Of a DNA stretch of 36,170 nucleotides, positions 24,763 through 32,611 are shown piece by piece. The stretch's first letter is position 1. Each line of letters opens with the position of its first letter. The position numbers and the translations under genes are program-made. The notes under the pieces were generated by a model, which was not told the origin of the DNA, did no database searches, and saw only the letters and a program-made list of their open reading frames with translations. The stretch comes from JAAYEL01 sp964344625 (GTDB taxonomy: Bacteria > Bacillota > Clostridia > Tissierellales > Peptoniphilaceae): positions 1 through 36,170 of the forward strand of contig CAYFNZ010000009.1 in assembly GCA_964344625.1 (NCBI GenBank), read 5' to 3'.

Positions 24763-24985
24763 CTAGTATTTTTGACATCTGCCTGTCCGTTTTAGAAGTA
24801 ATAGTTTTGATTCATTCATAGATACTTTCTTTTTCATGTCTAAATCGATATTGTGAAAGATGTGCATGAAATTACAGAAAATATTTACATGCACAGAAGC
24901 TGATTGAAAAGTATCAGCCCCAAACTGTTGACATACAACCACAAAAAAATCTGCCAGGGGCATTACAGCTACCACGGCAGATACC
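24763..24985 (-). mobile_element. Transposase-like 3' fragment running into an assembly gap (copy 2)
   Basis: A minus-strand frame open from the gap ends KLLLLKRTGRCQKY and a TAG stop at 24763-24765. It shares its last 14 codons with the remnant at 110-168, in the same orientation. The frame is interrupted by the N run. A repeated, gap-linked, decayed frame suggests an insertion sequence; the family is not recognised. Confidence 0.45.
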
Positions 24986-25085
24986 NNNNNNNNNNNNNNN
25001 NNNNNNNNNNNNNNNNNNNNNNNNNNNNNNNNNNNNNNNNNNNNNNNNNNNNNNNNNNNNNNNNNNNNNNNNNNNNNNNNNNNNN
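24986..25085. other. Assembly gap of 100 Ns flanked by identical 55-bp ends
   Basis: Bases 24931-24985 and 25086-25140 are identical over 55 bp (start ACATACAACC, end GGCAGATACC). A 55-bp overlap is a common assembler k-mer size, so the Ns probably join two contigs that overlap by one k-mer, or mark a collapsed repeat. Confidence 0.9.
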
Positions 25086-25148
25086 ACATACAACCACAAA
25101 AAAATCTGCCAGGGGCATTACAGCTACCACGGCAGATACCTAAGACTT

Positions 25149-25883
25149 CTATTTAATATCTAAAGTTTTAACATCAGCATTTACACTATAGATTACATCT
25201 TTTCTTTCAATAATTATATCGACCTTTTTAGCTAGGTCCTTATCTTCCCTAATCATATCTAGCAACTTTTGTGACGGGTTTATAGCTATTCCATGACCCA
25301 TGGCCTTTAACATGGAGTAATCGCCATTTGTATCCCCATAGGCAAAGGACTGGTCAAGGTCTATGTCATACATATCCCTTATAGCAAGAAATTCTCTCTG
25401 TTTAGACTTGCTATCCCACATCTGAACGATGTCACCGGCAAAAATATCATCGCTATCAAAGTAGTAGTGGGTCCCCCTGTAGCCAGTGATTTCATATCTC
25501 TTGGCTAACTTTTCGACTAGAAAATCAGGCGAGCCAGAAATGAAAAACACCAAATGGCCCTGTTCCTTATGGTACCTAATCCTATCTCTAGTATACCTAT
25601 AAACCATTTCGCCGCCTTCATCTATAACTTGTTGGGCAGTGAAATTAATTAAGGACTTGTGAATGCCTACAAGCTTTTCCTTGTAAACACTACTTACTTC
25701 ATCTAAATAGTCATCAAAGTCCGCATTCCTTCTTTCAAAGGCTTCATACTTAGGTTTGATAGTATTTACCCAGTGAACTTCTGGAATTATCCCATACTTT
25801 ACCAATTTTTTAAAATGCTTTATCAGGATTGACTCCCTAACTAGGGTCCCATCTATATCGAAGAATGCTGCTACTTTTTTCAT
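25149..25883 (-). CDS. HAD-IB family hydrolase (phosphoserine phosphatase-like)
   Basis: This 244-residue haloacid dehalogenase phosphatase has motif I FFDIDGTLV (nucleophile Asp), motif II FFISGSPDFL, and motif III/IV YGDTNGDYSML. The helical cap (residues about 20-95) fits the SerB-like HAD-IB class. Substrate is unknown; SerB itself is one option, related lyso-lipid or glycerol phosphatases another. It ends 9 bp from a contig junction, but the stop codon looks real. It is 13 bp after the membrane-protein gene. Confidence 0.85.
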   Translation of the reverse strand: MKKVAAFFDIDGTLVRESILIKHFKKLVKYGIIPEVHWVNTIKPKYEAFERRNADFDDYLDEVSSVYKEKLVGIHKSLINFTAQQVIDEGGEMVYRYTRDRIRYHKEQGHLVFFISGSPDFLVEKLAKRYEITGYRGTHYYFDSDDIFAGDIVQMWDSKSKQREFLAIRDMYDIDLDQSFAYGDTNGDYSMLKAMGHGIAINPSQKLLDMIREDKDLAKKVDIIIERKDVIYSVNADVKTLDIK

Positions 25884-25896
25884 AAAAACTCCTGTT

Positions 25897-26268
25897 TTAT
25901 TTACTCTTACTTACCTTTTTCTTCTTACTCGCTTTATCTTTTTTAAATATCTGTTTTGTATTCTTACCCAAAGAATCAAAAGTATCAAATATTAAAGAAA
26001 AAATGATTGCTATAAAGGCAAAGATTAAAAACTTAGAGCCTATTTCAATATAGTTTAGCCCTTGGATTTCTAGGAGGTTAACCCATCCAAGAATAAATAG
26101 GACAAGGCCAATCGCCAAGGTTACAAAGCCCGGCAAATACTTATTTATCTTCTTTTTATTAAGGAAAATATACATAAATAAGGTTACTATAAAGGCTGCA
26201 AAAGCAAGTATAGGAACTATAATTACATCCGACTTATACTTAGAAATTAATTCAAAAATACTTCTCAT
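25897..26268 (-). CDS. Small membrane protein of unknown function
   Basis: This 123-residue protein has three hydrophobic stretches (about residues 14-34, 43-63 and 73-95) and ends in a strongly basic tail (KQIFKKDKASKKKKVSKSK), probably cytosolic. I recognise no family. It lies 8 bp after map and 13 bp before the HAD gene, so all three are likely co-transcribed. Confidence 0.75.
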   Translation of the reverse strand: MRSIFELISKYKSDVIIVPILAFAAFIVTLFMYIFLNKKKINKYLPGFVTLAIGLVLFILGWVNLLEIQGLNYIEIGSKFLIFAFIAIIFSLIFDTFDSLGKNTKQIFKKDKASKKKKVSKSK

Positions 26269-26276
26269 ATCTACCT

Positions 26277-27080
26277 CTAAAACTTATAGTTATCAATCCA
26301 AGAAATCTCATCTTGGTCTAGTTCATAGTCATCTTGATTGGTCAAAATTTGAGCCTTGCCCTCTCTAACAACCAAGGTATGCTCAAATTGACAAGACTTA
26401 CTACCATCTGCAGTCCTTGCAACCCAGCCGTTGTCATCAAGACGCATTTGATAAGCTCCGACATTTACCATGGGCTCAATAGTGATTACCATATTTTCCA
26501 AAAGCCTTTTTCCCCTGCCGGCAATACCGTAGTGAAGAACTTGAGGCTCTTCGTGCATTTCCTTACCTATCCCATGGCCAACAAAATCCCTTACCACTGA
26601 AAATCCATTTGCCTCAACATAGGTTTGAATAGCTGCCCCGATATCTCCCAGCCTCTTACCTGCAGTGGCTTGTTCAATTCCTAAATAAAGGGACTTTTCA
26701 GTTACATCCATAAGCTTTTGGTCTTCTTCACTCAACTTTCCAATTCCATAAGACCAGCAGCTATCTGCCAAATAACCTTCATAATTAACAACATTGTCAA
26801 TGGAAAGAATGTCCCCTTCCTTGATAATCACATCTTCCCTTGGAAAGCCGTGGCATATCTCGTCATTAAGTGAGGTACACAAGGCAAATGGAAAGCCTTC
26901 ATAGCCCTTTTGTTCGGGACTTGCCCCCTTGTATCTCATAAAAGCTTCAGCAAAATCATTTATTTGCAAGGTTGAAAGGCCCGGCTTAATAATCCTTTTA
27001 ATAGCTAGGTGAGTCTTACACAATATTTCGCCCGCCTTGGCCATCCCCCTTATTTCCTCTTCTGTCTTTAAATATATCAT
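26277..27080 (-). CDS. map: Methionine aminopeptidase, type I
   Basis: It removes the initiator methionine from new proteins. Metal ligands are visible: Asp in LSIDNVV, Asp in YLADSCW, His in VGHGIG, Glu in TIEPM and Glu in QFEHT. The ATG at 27080 (MIYLKT) is chosen over the ATG at 27086 because AGGAG lies six bases upstream of the former and touches the latter. It overlaps the preceding TPR gene by 65 bp, which is unusually long. The product is 267 residues, near the family size. Confidence 0.95.
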   Translation of the reverse strand: MIYLKTEEEIRGMAKAGEILCKTHLAIKRIIKPGLSTLQINDFAEAFMRYKGASPEQKGYEGFPFALCTSLNDEICHGFPREDVIIKEGDILSIDNVVNYEGYLADSCWSYGIGKLSEEDQKLMDVTEKSLYLGIEQATAGKRLGDIGAAIQTYVEANGFSVVRDFVGHGIGKEMHEEPQVLHYGIAGRGKRLLENMVITIEPMVNVGAYQMRLDDNGWVARTADGSKSCQFEHTLVVREGKAQILTNQDDYELDQDEISWIDNYKF

Positions 27081-28002
27081 TTTCATCTCCTGTAATTCTC
27101 ATAAATTCTTCATTCTCCCTAATCGTTTGAAAATCAGGGTCATTTTTAGAAAAATCCTTTAGGTTGTCATCCAGGTCAATAGACTTTTCCAAATCCTTCA
27201 AGGCCAGCTCAATCTTGCCAACCTTCATCCTAATACAAGCCCTATTATAATACAAATAAGCCTTGTCGATAGCATTTTCAATGCCCTTATTCAAAATATC
27301 CAAAGCGCATAAATACCTTTTCTCTTCGATATAAATGGCTGACATATTTAGGTAATTATTATTATAATTAGGATTTTTTTCAATGGCAATCTTGTAGTAG
27401 TTCAAGGCCAAATCAATCTCTCCAAGCTTGCCATAAACTACCCCCTTGTTGAAGTAGGGTCTGAAATAGTCAGGGTCTATGGAAATAGCCTTATCCAAAG
27501 TCTCTAAAGCCTTGTCATATTCTTGAATATTCTCATAGATGGCCCCCAGATTGTTATAAATCATTATATCATCAGGAACCAGCTTCATGGTCTCTTCATA
27601 ATAATAAATTGCCCTGTCATAGTCCCTCTTGATATCATACAAGTTGGCCAAGAAAAAATATGCCCTGTCATAGTCTGGATCCTTGTCAATGCAAGCCTTG
27701 TAGGTCTTAATCGCCATCTCGTAATCGCCCATCTTTTCATAAATCATGGCCTGACCATAAATAGCCGATGCATCCTCAGGGTCCAACTCACCAATCTCCT
27801 TGTAAATGTCCAGGGCTTTTGGGTCCTCATTAAGATAGTCCAGCATCATGGCCTTGTCATAAAGGATTTCAATCCTATCCGCCACGTCCTCAGGCCCGCA
27901 CTTTTCTAGGGCCCTGTCGATAAATCTTAAGGCTTGATCATAATTTTCATTTTTAAATAAATTTTTAGCAGAATTAACTAAATTAAAAATTAAAAGATTC
28001 AT
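27016..28002 (-). CDS. Tetratricopeptide (TPR) repeat protein
   Basis: This 328-residue protein is built of about eight 34-residue TPR units from residue 5 to about 280, e.g. AIYGQAMIYEKMGDYEMAIKTY and MIYNNLGAIYENIQEYDKAL. There is no signal peptide or membrane helix, so it is a cytosolic scaffold or adaptor. Partners are unknown. The C-terminal 22 codons overlap map in another frame and are low in complexity (GNKGDGQGGRN). ATG follows GGGAGG. Confidence 0.88.
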   Translation of the reverse strand: MNLLIFNLVNSAKNLFKNENYDQALRFIDRALEKCGPEDVADRIEILYDKAMMLDYLNEDPKALDIYKEIGELDPEDASAIYGQAMIYEKMGDYEMAIKTYKACIDKDPDYDRAYFFLANLYDIKRDYDRAIYYYEETMKLVPDDIMIYNNLGAIYENIQEYDKALETLDKAISIDPDYFRPYFNKGVVYGKLGEIDLALNYYKIAIEKNPNYNNNYLNMSAIYIEEKRYLCALDILNKGIENAIDKAYLYYNRACIRMKVGKIELALKDLEKSIDLDDNLKDFSKNDPDFQTIRENEEFMRITGDENDIFKDRRGNKGDGQGGRNIV

Positions 28003-28128
28003 ACTCCTCCCTTTTACAAATCTACATTCTTGAATAGATTATATCAAATAGCTAAATATAAATACAAGATATGGACTTTATCAAGATTTCTAGTAAAATA
28101 TATACAAATAAGAATAAGGATTAAATTC

Positions 28129-28989
28129 ATGAAAAACCTAAATAAAAGAGCAAAATTCGTCATCAACCGCTACCTAGTCCTAGGCGTCATCCTGCTTGCA
28201 ATCGGCACCCTACTCGACCTACAAATTAGCAAGCTCCTATACCTAAGGACCAATCTCTACCCTAGTTTTATCCGCCTTGCAGGGGAAATGCCCCTGATGA
28301 TTCTTTCAGGCGGCCTTTGCTTAAACCTAATATTTCGATATATTAAACTCTTAAAAGAAAAAAATTATGAAGACCTAAATTTCCCCCAATTCATCCTTGT
28401 CATTTTGGCCTTCATCCTACCGACCCTAATCTCCTCCATGGGCATACCCGGCTACTTTGAAAATACTTCTGCCTACTTATGGCTATTTATTTTCATCTTC
28501 TATATAGGCTCATCTTTTTTGACTAAATCATTTTATGATGGAATTGATACGGAATCACTAGAAAAATTCTTCACCTTTATGGTTATCGGCCTAATCTTCT
28601 CTATGCTCCTTGTCAACCTCCTAAAAAATCTTTGGTCGAGAAGCAGATTTTTCCACATGTATGAAAAAAATGACTTTAGCCAATACTCAACCTGGCTTAT
28701 CCCTCAATTTAGAAAAACCAGCCTAGACATCTACAAGTCCTTCCCATCAGGCCACACCACAAGTGCAACCCTAATCCTAGCCTGGCTTTATGCCCCACAA
28801 GGACTGAAAAACAAAAACTACTACAAGTACCTAGAAAACTTCGTAAAAGCCTGGCCCCTTCTAGTAGCCCTAGGAAGAATCCTAGACGGAGCCCACTACC
28901 TAACAGACGTGTCATTTGCCATAATAATGACCTGCCTTCTAATCAAAATTTCTCACCACCTAGTTTACGAAAAATCAAAAGCACATTAA
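28129..28989 (+). CDS. PAP2-family membrane phosphatase
   Basis: This 286-residue integral membrane phosphatase carries the PAP2 motifs KNLWSRSRF (degenerate KxxxxxxRP), FPSGHTTS, and GRILDGAHYLTD (catalytic His with Asp). The family acts on phosphatidic acid, undecaprenyl pyrophosphate or similar lipid phosphates. The frame is open from 28030, but the ATG at 28129 (MKNLNKRAK) has AAGGAT upstream and a better N-terminus. Six helices are likely. It stands between two leftward units. Confidence 0.88.
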   Translation: MKNLNKRAKFVINRYLVLGVILLAIGTLLDLQISKLLYLRTNLYPSFIRLAGEMPLMILSGGLCLNLIFRYIKLLKEKNYEDLNFPQFILVILAFILPTLISSMGIPGYFENTSAYLWLFIFIFYIGSSFLTKSFYDGIDTESLEKFFTFMVIGLIFSMLLVNLLKNLWSRSRFFHMYEKNDFSQYSTWLIPQFRKTSLDIYKSFPSGHTTSATLILAWLYAPQGLKNKNYYKYLENFVKAWPLLVALGRILDGAHYLTDVSFAIIMTCLLIKISHHLVYEKSKAH

Positions 28990-29022
28990 AAGTGGTTAAG
29001 CCAAGAGGCCTAACCACTTATT
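28990..29022. terminator. Terminator hairpin between PAP2 and acyl-CoA dehydrogenase genes
   Basis: GTGGTTAAGCC-AAGA-GGCCTAACCAC stem lies directly after the PAP2 stop and 22 bases before the dehydrogenase stop. It can serve both convergent genes, though the T-tracts are short. Confidence 0.6.
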
Positions 29023-29043
29023 TCTATCTATTATTTGCTTTAA

Positions 29044-30726
29044 CTAAGCTTGTAATTTCTTTGCTAATAATGGAAGTATTTCCTTAACGTCTCCTACTAT
29101 GCCGTAGTCAGCGTTTCTAAAGATCTTAGCATTCTTGTCGTTGTTGATTGCAACTATAGTCTTAGCGTCCTTAATTCCTCTTAAGTGTTGGATAGCACCT
29201 GAGATACCACAAGCTATATAAAGTTCTCCATCAAATTTTTGACCAGAGATACCTACGTATCTGTCAAGTGGTAACCATTGTAATTCTTCAGCAACTGGTC
29301 TTGAACATCCCATTGATGCACCTGCAGCTACAGCTAAATCTTCAACTAGCTTCATATCTTCTTTTTCTGTAATTCCCATACCTAGACAAACTGCTCTCTT
29401 TGCTCCAGCTATAGGTCCGTTTGGATCTCCCTTTTCACCAAATGCGTATCCGTCTTTCTTTAGAGCTTCAACTAGTTTTTCAACTTGTTCTTCTGGACTA
29501 CCTTCAATCATAACTTCTTTTCTAGCACCTGTAGGTCCTTGAGGTTTTTCTTCGCCTTTTTTAGCCTTGTTAACTCTACTTGCCTTACCAAGGATGTTAG
29601 AAGAGATTACTAATCTCATGATTTCAGAAGTTCCTTCGTAGATAGTTGTAATCTTAGCATCTCTGTACATTCTTTCAACTACCATACCCTTTAGGTAACC
29701 TGAACCACCATGTAATTGTAATGCATTGTTAGTTACATACATAGCTGTTTCTGAAGCATGTAATTTACATTGAGCTGCTTCTTTAGCGTATGGAACGTGT
29801 GCTGATTTCATAGCAGCTGCCTTGTAGATTAATAATCTTGATGCAGCGATTTGAGTATCCATATCAGCTATCATGAATGCTAGGTGTTGTTGAGCTGCTA
29901 GTGGCTTACCAAATTGAACTCTTTCTTTGATATATTCTCTAGCTTCTTCATAAGCACCTTGAGCAATACCTAAAGCTTGTGAAGCTATACCAATACGTCC
30001 ACCGTCAAGTGTTTGCATAGCTATCTTGAAGCCTTCGCCTTCTTTACCTAGTAATCTATCTGGTGTTACAACAACATCTTTGAATAGTAATTCTTGTGTT
30101 CTTGAAGATCTAATACCAAGCTTGTTATATCTTTGACCAAAAGTAAATCCTTCCATTCCCTTATCAAGGATGAATGCAGATATACCCTTTGTTCCGATAC
30201 CTGGAGTAGTTACTGCAAAAACAATATAAGTATGAGCTGATCCCGCATTTGTTATAAATATTTTGTTACCGTTTAATAGGTAAGTTCCGTCTTCTTGCTT
30301 AACAGCTGTAGTTTGAGTTCCACCTGCGTCAGAACCAGCATTTTCTTCTGTTAAACCGAAAGCACCAATTTTTTCACCTTTTGCTAGTGGAGTTAACCAT
30401 TTAACTTTTTGTTCATGAGTACCCCAGTCAGCGATAGGATTTGCACCTAATGAAGTGTGAGCAGATAAAGTTACACCTAGACCACCGTCTACTCTTGAAA
30501 GTTCTTCGACAGCGATTGCATAGTAAATAGCGTCTAAGCCAGCTCCACCGTATTCCTTAGGGAAGTATAATCCCATTATGCCCAGCTTACCCATTTCGTA
30601 AGCTAATTCTTCTGGGAAATGATTTTCCAAATCACACTTTAATGTGATAGGTTTCATCTTTTCTTCGGCAAAAGCTCTTACTTTCATCCTAAACTCTTCA
30701 TGTTCTTGTGTTGTTGCGAATAACAT
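29044..30726 (-). CDS. Acyl-CoA dehydrogenase fused to an EtfA C-terminal FAD domain
   Basis: This 560-residue protein has two parts. Residues 1-380 are a full acyl-CoA dehydrogenase: FAD/substrate loops FGLTEENAGSDAGG and FITNAGSA, and catalytic base Glu364 in TIYEGTSEIMR. After a charged linker (about 385-440), residues 443-560 match the FAD-binding domain of electron-transfer flavoprotein alpha: GASMGCSRP (with flavin-contacting Arg476), LYIACGISGAIQHL, VAINND and ADYGIVGD. The EtfA N-terminal domain is absent. It likely oxidises or reduces short acyl-CoA and passes electrons to a tethered flavin. No etfAB is in the window. Confidence 0.9.
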   Translation of the reverse strand: MLFATTQEHEEFRMKVRAFAEEKMKPITLKCDLENHFPEELAYEMGKLGIMGLYFPKEYGGAGLDAIYYAIAVEELSRVDGGLGVTLSAHTSLGANPIADWGTHEQKVKWLTPLAKGEKIGAFGLTEENAGSDAGGTQTTAVKQEDGTYLLNGNKIFITNAGSAHTYIVFAVTTPGIGTKGISAFILDKGMEGFTFGQRYNKLGIRSSRTQELLFKDVVVTPDRLLGKEGEGFKIAMQTLDGGRIGIASQALGIAQGAYEEAREYIKERVQFGKPLAAQQHLAFMIADMDTQIAASRLLIYKAAAMKSAHVPYAKEAAQCKLHASETAMYVTNNALQLHGGSGYLKGMVVERMYRDAKITTIYEGTSEIMRLVISSNILGKASRVNKAKKGEEKPQGPTGARKEVMIEGSPEEQVEKLVEALKKDGYAFGEKGDPNGPIAGAKRAVCLGMGITEKEDMKLVEDLAVAAGASMGCSRPVAEELQWLPLDRYVGISGQKFDGELYIACGISGAIQHLRGIKDAKTIVAINNDKNAKIFRNADYGIVGDVKEILPLLAKKLQA

Positions 30727-30791
30727 TTTATATCCCCCTTATAATAAAATAAAATTTATTCTTTCGAAATAAAATATTTGTTTGTAATGAT

Positions 30792-30820
30792 ATAATACTA
30801 TATATATATATCTTTGTAAA
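30792..30820 (-). promoter_or_regulatory. Promoter of the acyl-CoA dehydrogenase-Etf gene
   Basis: On the minus strand TTTACA (30815-30820), a 17-base AT-alternating spacer, then TATTAT (30792-30797). Just upstream, TGAAAA-CA-TTTTCA (30827-30840) is an inverted repeat that could bind a regulator. Confidence 0.55.
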
Positions 30821-30842
30821 GAAATATGAAAACATTTTCACG

Positions 30843-31103
30843 TCATCGTAAACAAAATGTATTAGATATTTTTTTCACCACAGCATCCCTCTTAAATTCC
30901 AAATCCACTTCGATATCTCTTACTATTAAGGTGCCTTCTACCATCTCGCCATTTTTAAAAGGAACCATCAGGGCATATTTCCCATCTTCAAAAATCGAAT
31001 TTTTCTCTATATAATCCTCCAAATCTATCGCCACATTTTCTTTCAATTCTTTAATAGTTAGCAAAGTTAAATCCGAAATCCTCGTCCCGAGATAATATCT
31101 CAT
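30843..31103 (-). CDS. Unknown 86-residue protein divergent from the LexA-like gene
   Basis: I do not recognise this protein. It has no cysteine motif, signal peptide or membrane helix. The N-terminal part (LTLLTIKELKENVAIDLEDYI) looks helical and the middle (KYALMVPFKNGEMVEGTLIVRDIEVDL) looks like beta strands, with a basic end. ATG at 31103 follows a strong GGAGGG. Its promoter mirrors that of the LexA-like gene and carries the same operator-like site, so the two are probably co-regulated. Confidence 0.75.
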   Translation of the reverse strand: MRYYLGTRISDLTLLTIKELKENVAIDLEDYIEKNSIFEDGKYALMVPFKNGEMVEGTLIVRDIEVDLEFKRDAVVKKISNTFCLR

Positions 31104-31129
31104 ACCACCCTCCTAAGCTTCTCTCATTC

Positions 31130-31147
31130 TATACGGTATACCGTATA
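31130..31147. promoter_or_regulatory. Perfect 18-bp palindrome in the 5' leader of the 86-residue gene
   Basis: TATACGGTATACCGTATA is a perfect palindrome. It sits between the -10 and the ribosome site of the 86-residue gene, so a bound repressor would block its transcription. Confidence 0.7.
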
Positions 31148-31154
31148 CTATTTA

Positions 31155-31187
31155 TATAATACACGCTTTAACGTAAATTTGCAAGTT
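31155..31187 (-). promoter_or_regulatory. Promoter of the 86-residue gene with operator-like spacer
   Basis: On the minus strand TTGCAA (31182-31187), a 17-base spacer and TATTAT. The site ACACGCTTTAACGT (31161-31174, plus strand) fills the spacer. It matches, in inverted orientation, 11 of 14 bases of the site at 31225-31238. Confidence 0.65.
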
Positions 31188-31213
31188 TAAAATAAATATC
31201 TGTGGCATTTTCC

Positions 31214-31243
31214 TTGCAATTTGTACGTAATAACGTGTATATT
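31214..31243 (+). promoter_or_regulatory. Promoter of the LexA-like gene with operator-like spacer
   Basis: TTGCAA (31214-31219), an 18-base spacer and TATATT (31238-31243). The spacer holds ACGTAATAACGTGT (31225-31238), the counterpart of the site in the opposing promoter. A protein bound there would exclude RNA polymerase, as in autoregulated repressors. Confidence 0.65.
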
Positions 31244-31260
31244 ATAGGTGAGGTGAACTT

Positions 31261-31863
31261 ATGACCATTGAAGAAAAAATTAAAAAACTCATAAAAGACC
31301 AAGGATACAGCCTTAGGCAGTTTTCAAAAGAAATAGATATGCCCTACACGACCTTTATTACTATGCTACAAAATGGTATTAACAAGTCCAATGTAAGTAA
31401 TGTTAACAAGGTCCTAAACGGCTTAGGCCTGAGCATAGATAAGCTAAATGACGATTCATCCCACAACCCAATCCTAGACCTGGACCAGGGAGTCAATAGC
31501 ATTCCCCTAATAGGAAGAATCGCCGCAGGCTATCCAATATTTGCAGAAGAAAATGTAGAAGACTATTTCAGGCTAGATTCCTCAATAGATGCCGACTTTT
31601 GCCTAAGAATCAAGGGCGACTCCATGATCGATGCCGGCATAAACGACAACGACATCGTCTTCATCCGAAAGCAAGATACCCTTGAAAATGGCCAAATCGG
31701 TGCCATCCTAATCGAAGACGAAGCCACCCTAAAAACCTTCTACAAGGAAAATGATACGATCATCCTACAACCCGCCAACAAGGACTACCACCCCATGATT
31801 TACACCCATGGCAACATCCGAATCCTCGGCAAACTCGTAGCCGTCCTTAACCTAAGAAATTAA
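31261..31863 (+). CDS. LexA-like XRE/S24 self-cleaving repressor
   Basis: This 200-residue repressor has an XRE-type helix-turn-helix (residues 15-60, YSLRQFSKEIDMPYTTF) and a LexA/S24 peptidase domain (80-200). The cleavage site is Ala89-Gly90 in IAAGYP, the nucleophile Ser121 in KGDSMIDAGI and the general base Lys158 in EATLKTFY. It should cut itself when RecA filaments form. XRE-S24 proteins include prophage repressors and also chromosomal stand-alone SOS-type regulators; no phage genes are seen here. ATG follows GAGGTG. It is divergent from the 86-residue gene. Confidence 0.9.
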   Translation: MTIEEKIKKLIKDQGYSLRQFSKEIDMPYTTFITMLQNGINKSNVSNVNKVLNGLGLSIDKLNDDSSHNPILDLDQGVNSIPLIGRIAAGYPIFAEENVEDYFRLDSSIDADFCLRIKGDSMIDAGINDNDIVFIRKQDTLENGQIGAILIEDEATLKTFYKENDTIILQPANKDYHPMIYTHGNIRILGKLVAVLNLRN

Positions 31864-31878
31864 TATACCAAATAAGGT

Positions 31879-31961
31879 GTGTCAGAAAACGCCCTGCCCT
31901 ACAAGATGGATTTGTAGACCAATTCCAACAAGGGCAGGGCACCTTCTGACACGTTTTTTTT
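31879..31961 (+). terminator. Long two-step hairpin terminator after the LexA-like gene
   Basis: Outer arms GTGTCAGAA (31879-31887) and TTCTGACAC (31944-31952); inner arms GCCCTGCCCT (31891-31900) and AGGGCAGGGC (31931-31940). The loop holds a further ACAA/TTGT pairing. Eight Ts follow. It is larger than a plain terminator and may be a dispersed palindromic element reused as one. Confidence 0.7.
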
Positions 31962-32024
31962 ATGGGCAGGCTACTGCGGAGCATGAGCTGTGTGTGATAG
32001 GTAGGTTCTTGTAGGGGCGAGGGC

Positions 32025-32124
32025 NNNNNNNNNNNNNNNNNNNNNNNNNNNNNNNNNNNNNNNNNNNNNNNNNNNNNNNNNNNNNNNNNNNNNNNNNNNN
32101 NNNNNNNNNNNNNNNNNNNNNNNN
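32025..32124. other. Assembly gap of 100 Ns
   Basis: The flanks do not share a direct overlap, unlike the gap at 24986. The fixed length of 100 suggests an unknown true size. Confidence 0.95.
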
Positions 32125-32422
32125 GCTTTGGCCTTGCATAATCTATTAATTCTCAAATATACAAAACTTTTAGCCATCTTCCTTTAATCCTAATTTAAGT
32201 ATAAGTTCAAATGATTTCTATATCGGTTCAATACCTTACAGACCATATCAGGCATTGATTGCTTTGTAAAATAATAGTTAATTAAACATTTCCCTGAAAA
32301 TACAAAAAACTTCTGATAAACAACAATATATTAGAATATTAACTTATTATTGCGAAAGATATTGTATCCTATAGCAACATATTTGTGAATATATTTTTAA
32401 TAAAAATTTTTTTTATTCATGT

Positions 32423-32451
32423 TTGACTATAAGTCAAAATAGATATATAAT
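32423..32451 (+). promoter_or_regulatory. Promoter of tRNA-Arg
   Basis: TTGACT (32423-32428), a 17-base spacer and TATAAT (32446-32451), ten bases before the tRNA. A strong consensus promoter, as expected for a stable RNA. Confidence 0.85.
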
Positions 32452-32460
32452 AAAGAATAT

Positions 32461-32537
32461 GTTTCCGTAGCTCAGCAGGATAGAGCACTTCCCTCCTAAG
32501 GAAGGGGCCGGACGTTCGAATCGTCTCGGAAACGCCA
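32461..32537 (+). tRNA. tRNA-Arg (anticodon CCU)
   Basis: The cloverleaf is complete: acceptor GTTTCCG/CGGAAAC, D stem GCTC/GAGC, anticodon stem CTTCC/GGAAG with loop CTCCTAA (anticodon CCT), and T arm GGACG-TTCGAAT-CGTCT. The discriminator base is G, and CCA is encoded. It reads AGG codons, which are common in this low-GC genome. Confidence 0.95.
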
Positions 32538-32543
32538 AAACAA

Positions 32544-32611
32544 AAAGATAAACCCAGTGCAGCGAGGAATGCGCAAAGCGCCCCGCAGCAAACTGGGTTT
32601 ATCTTTTTTTT
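32544..32611. terminator. Strong terminator of tRNA-Arg, shared with the Cof-type gene
   Basis: AAAGATAAACCCAGT (32544-32558) pairs over 15 bases with ACTGGGTTTATCTTT (32592-32606), followed by Ts. The loop contains GC-rich inner pairing. It directly follows the tRNA; on the minus strand an A/T-rich tail lets it serve the opposing HAD gene too. Confidence 0.85.

Larger units (their letters stand above)
31962..32460. other. Intergenic stretch with an assembly gap; no supported gene
   Basis: Left of the gap (31970-32024) is GC-richer sequence ending CTTGTAGGGGCGAGGGC, a style typical of dispersed intergenic repeats. The 100 Ns are at 32025-32124. To the right, a minus-strand ATG at 32177 starts MAKSFVYLRINRLCKAK and runs into the gap; AAAGGAAG precedes it, so it could be the start of a truncated gene, but 17 codons are too few to tell. 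The rest (32180-32420) is AT-rich with nothing I recognise. Confidence 0.5.

Noticed and set aside
24904..25143. Plus-strand frame across the N gap
   Set aside because: It depends on translated Ns and on a duplicated contig end.
27523..27909. 128-codon plus-strand frame opposite the TPR gene
   Set aside because: Shadow of repetitive TPR codons.
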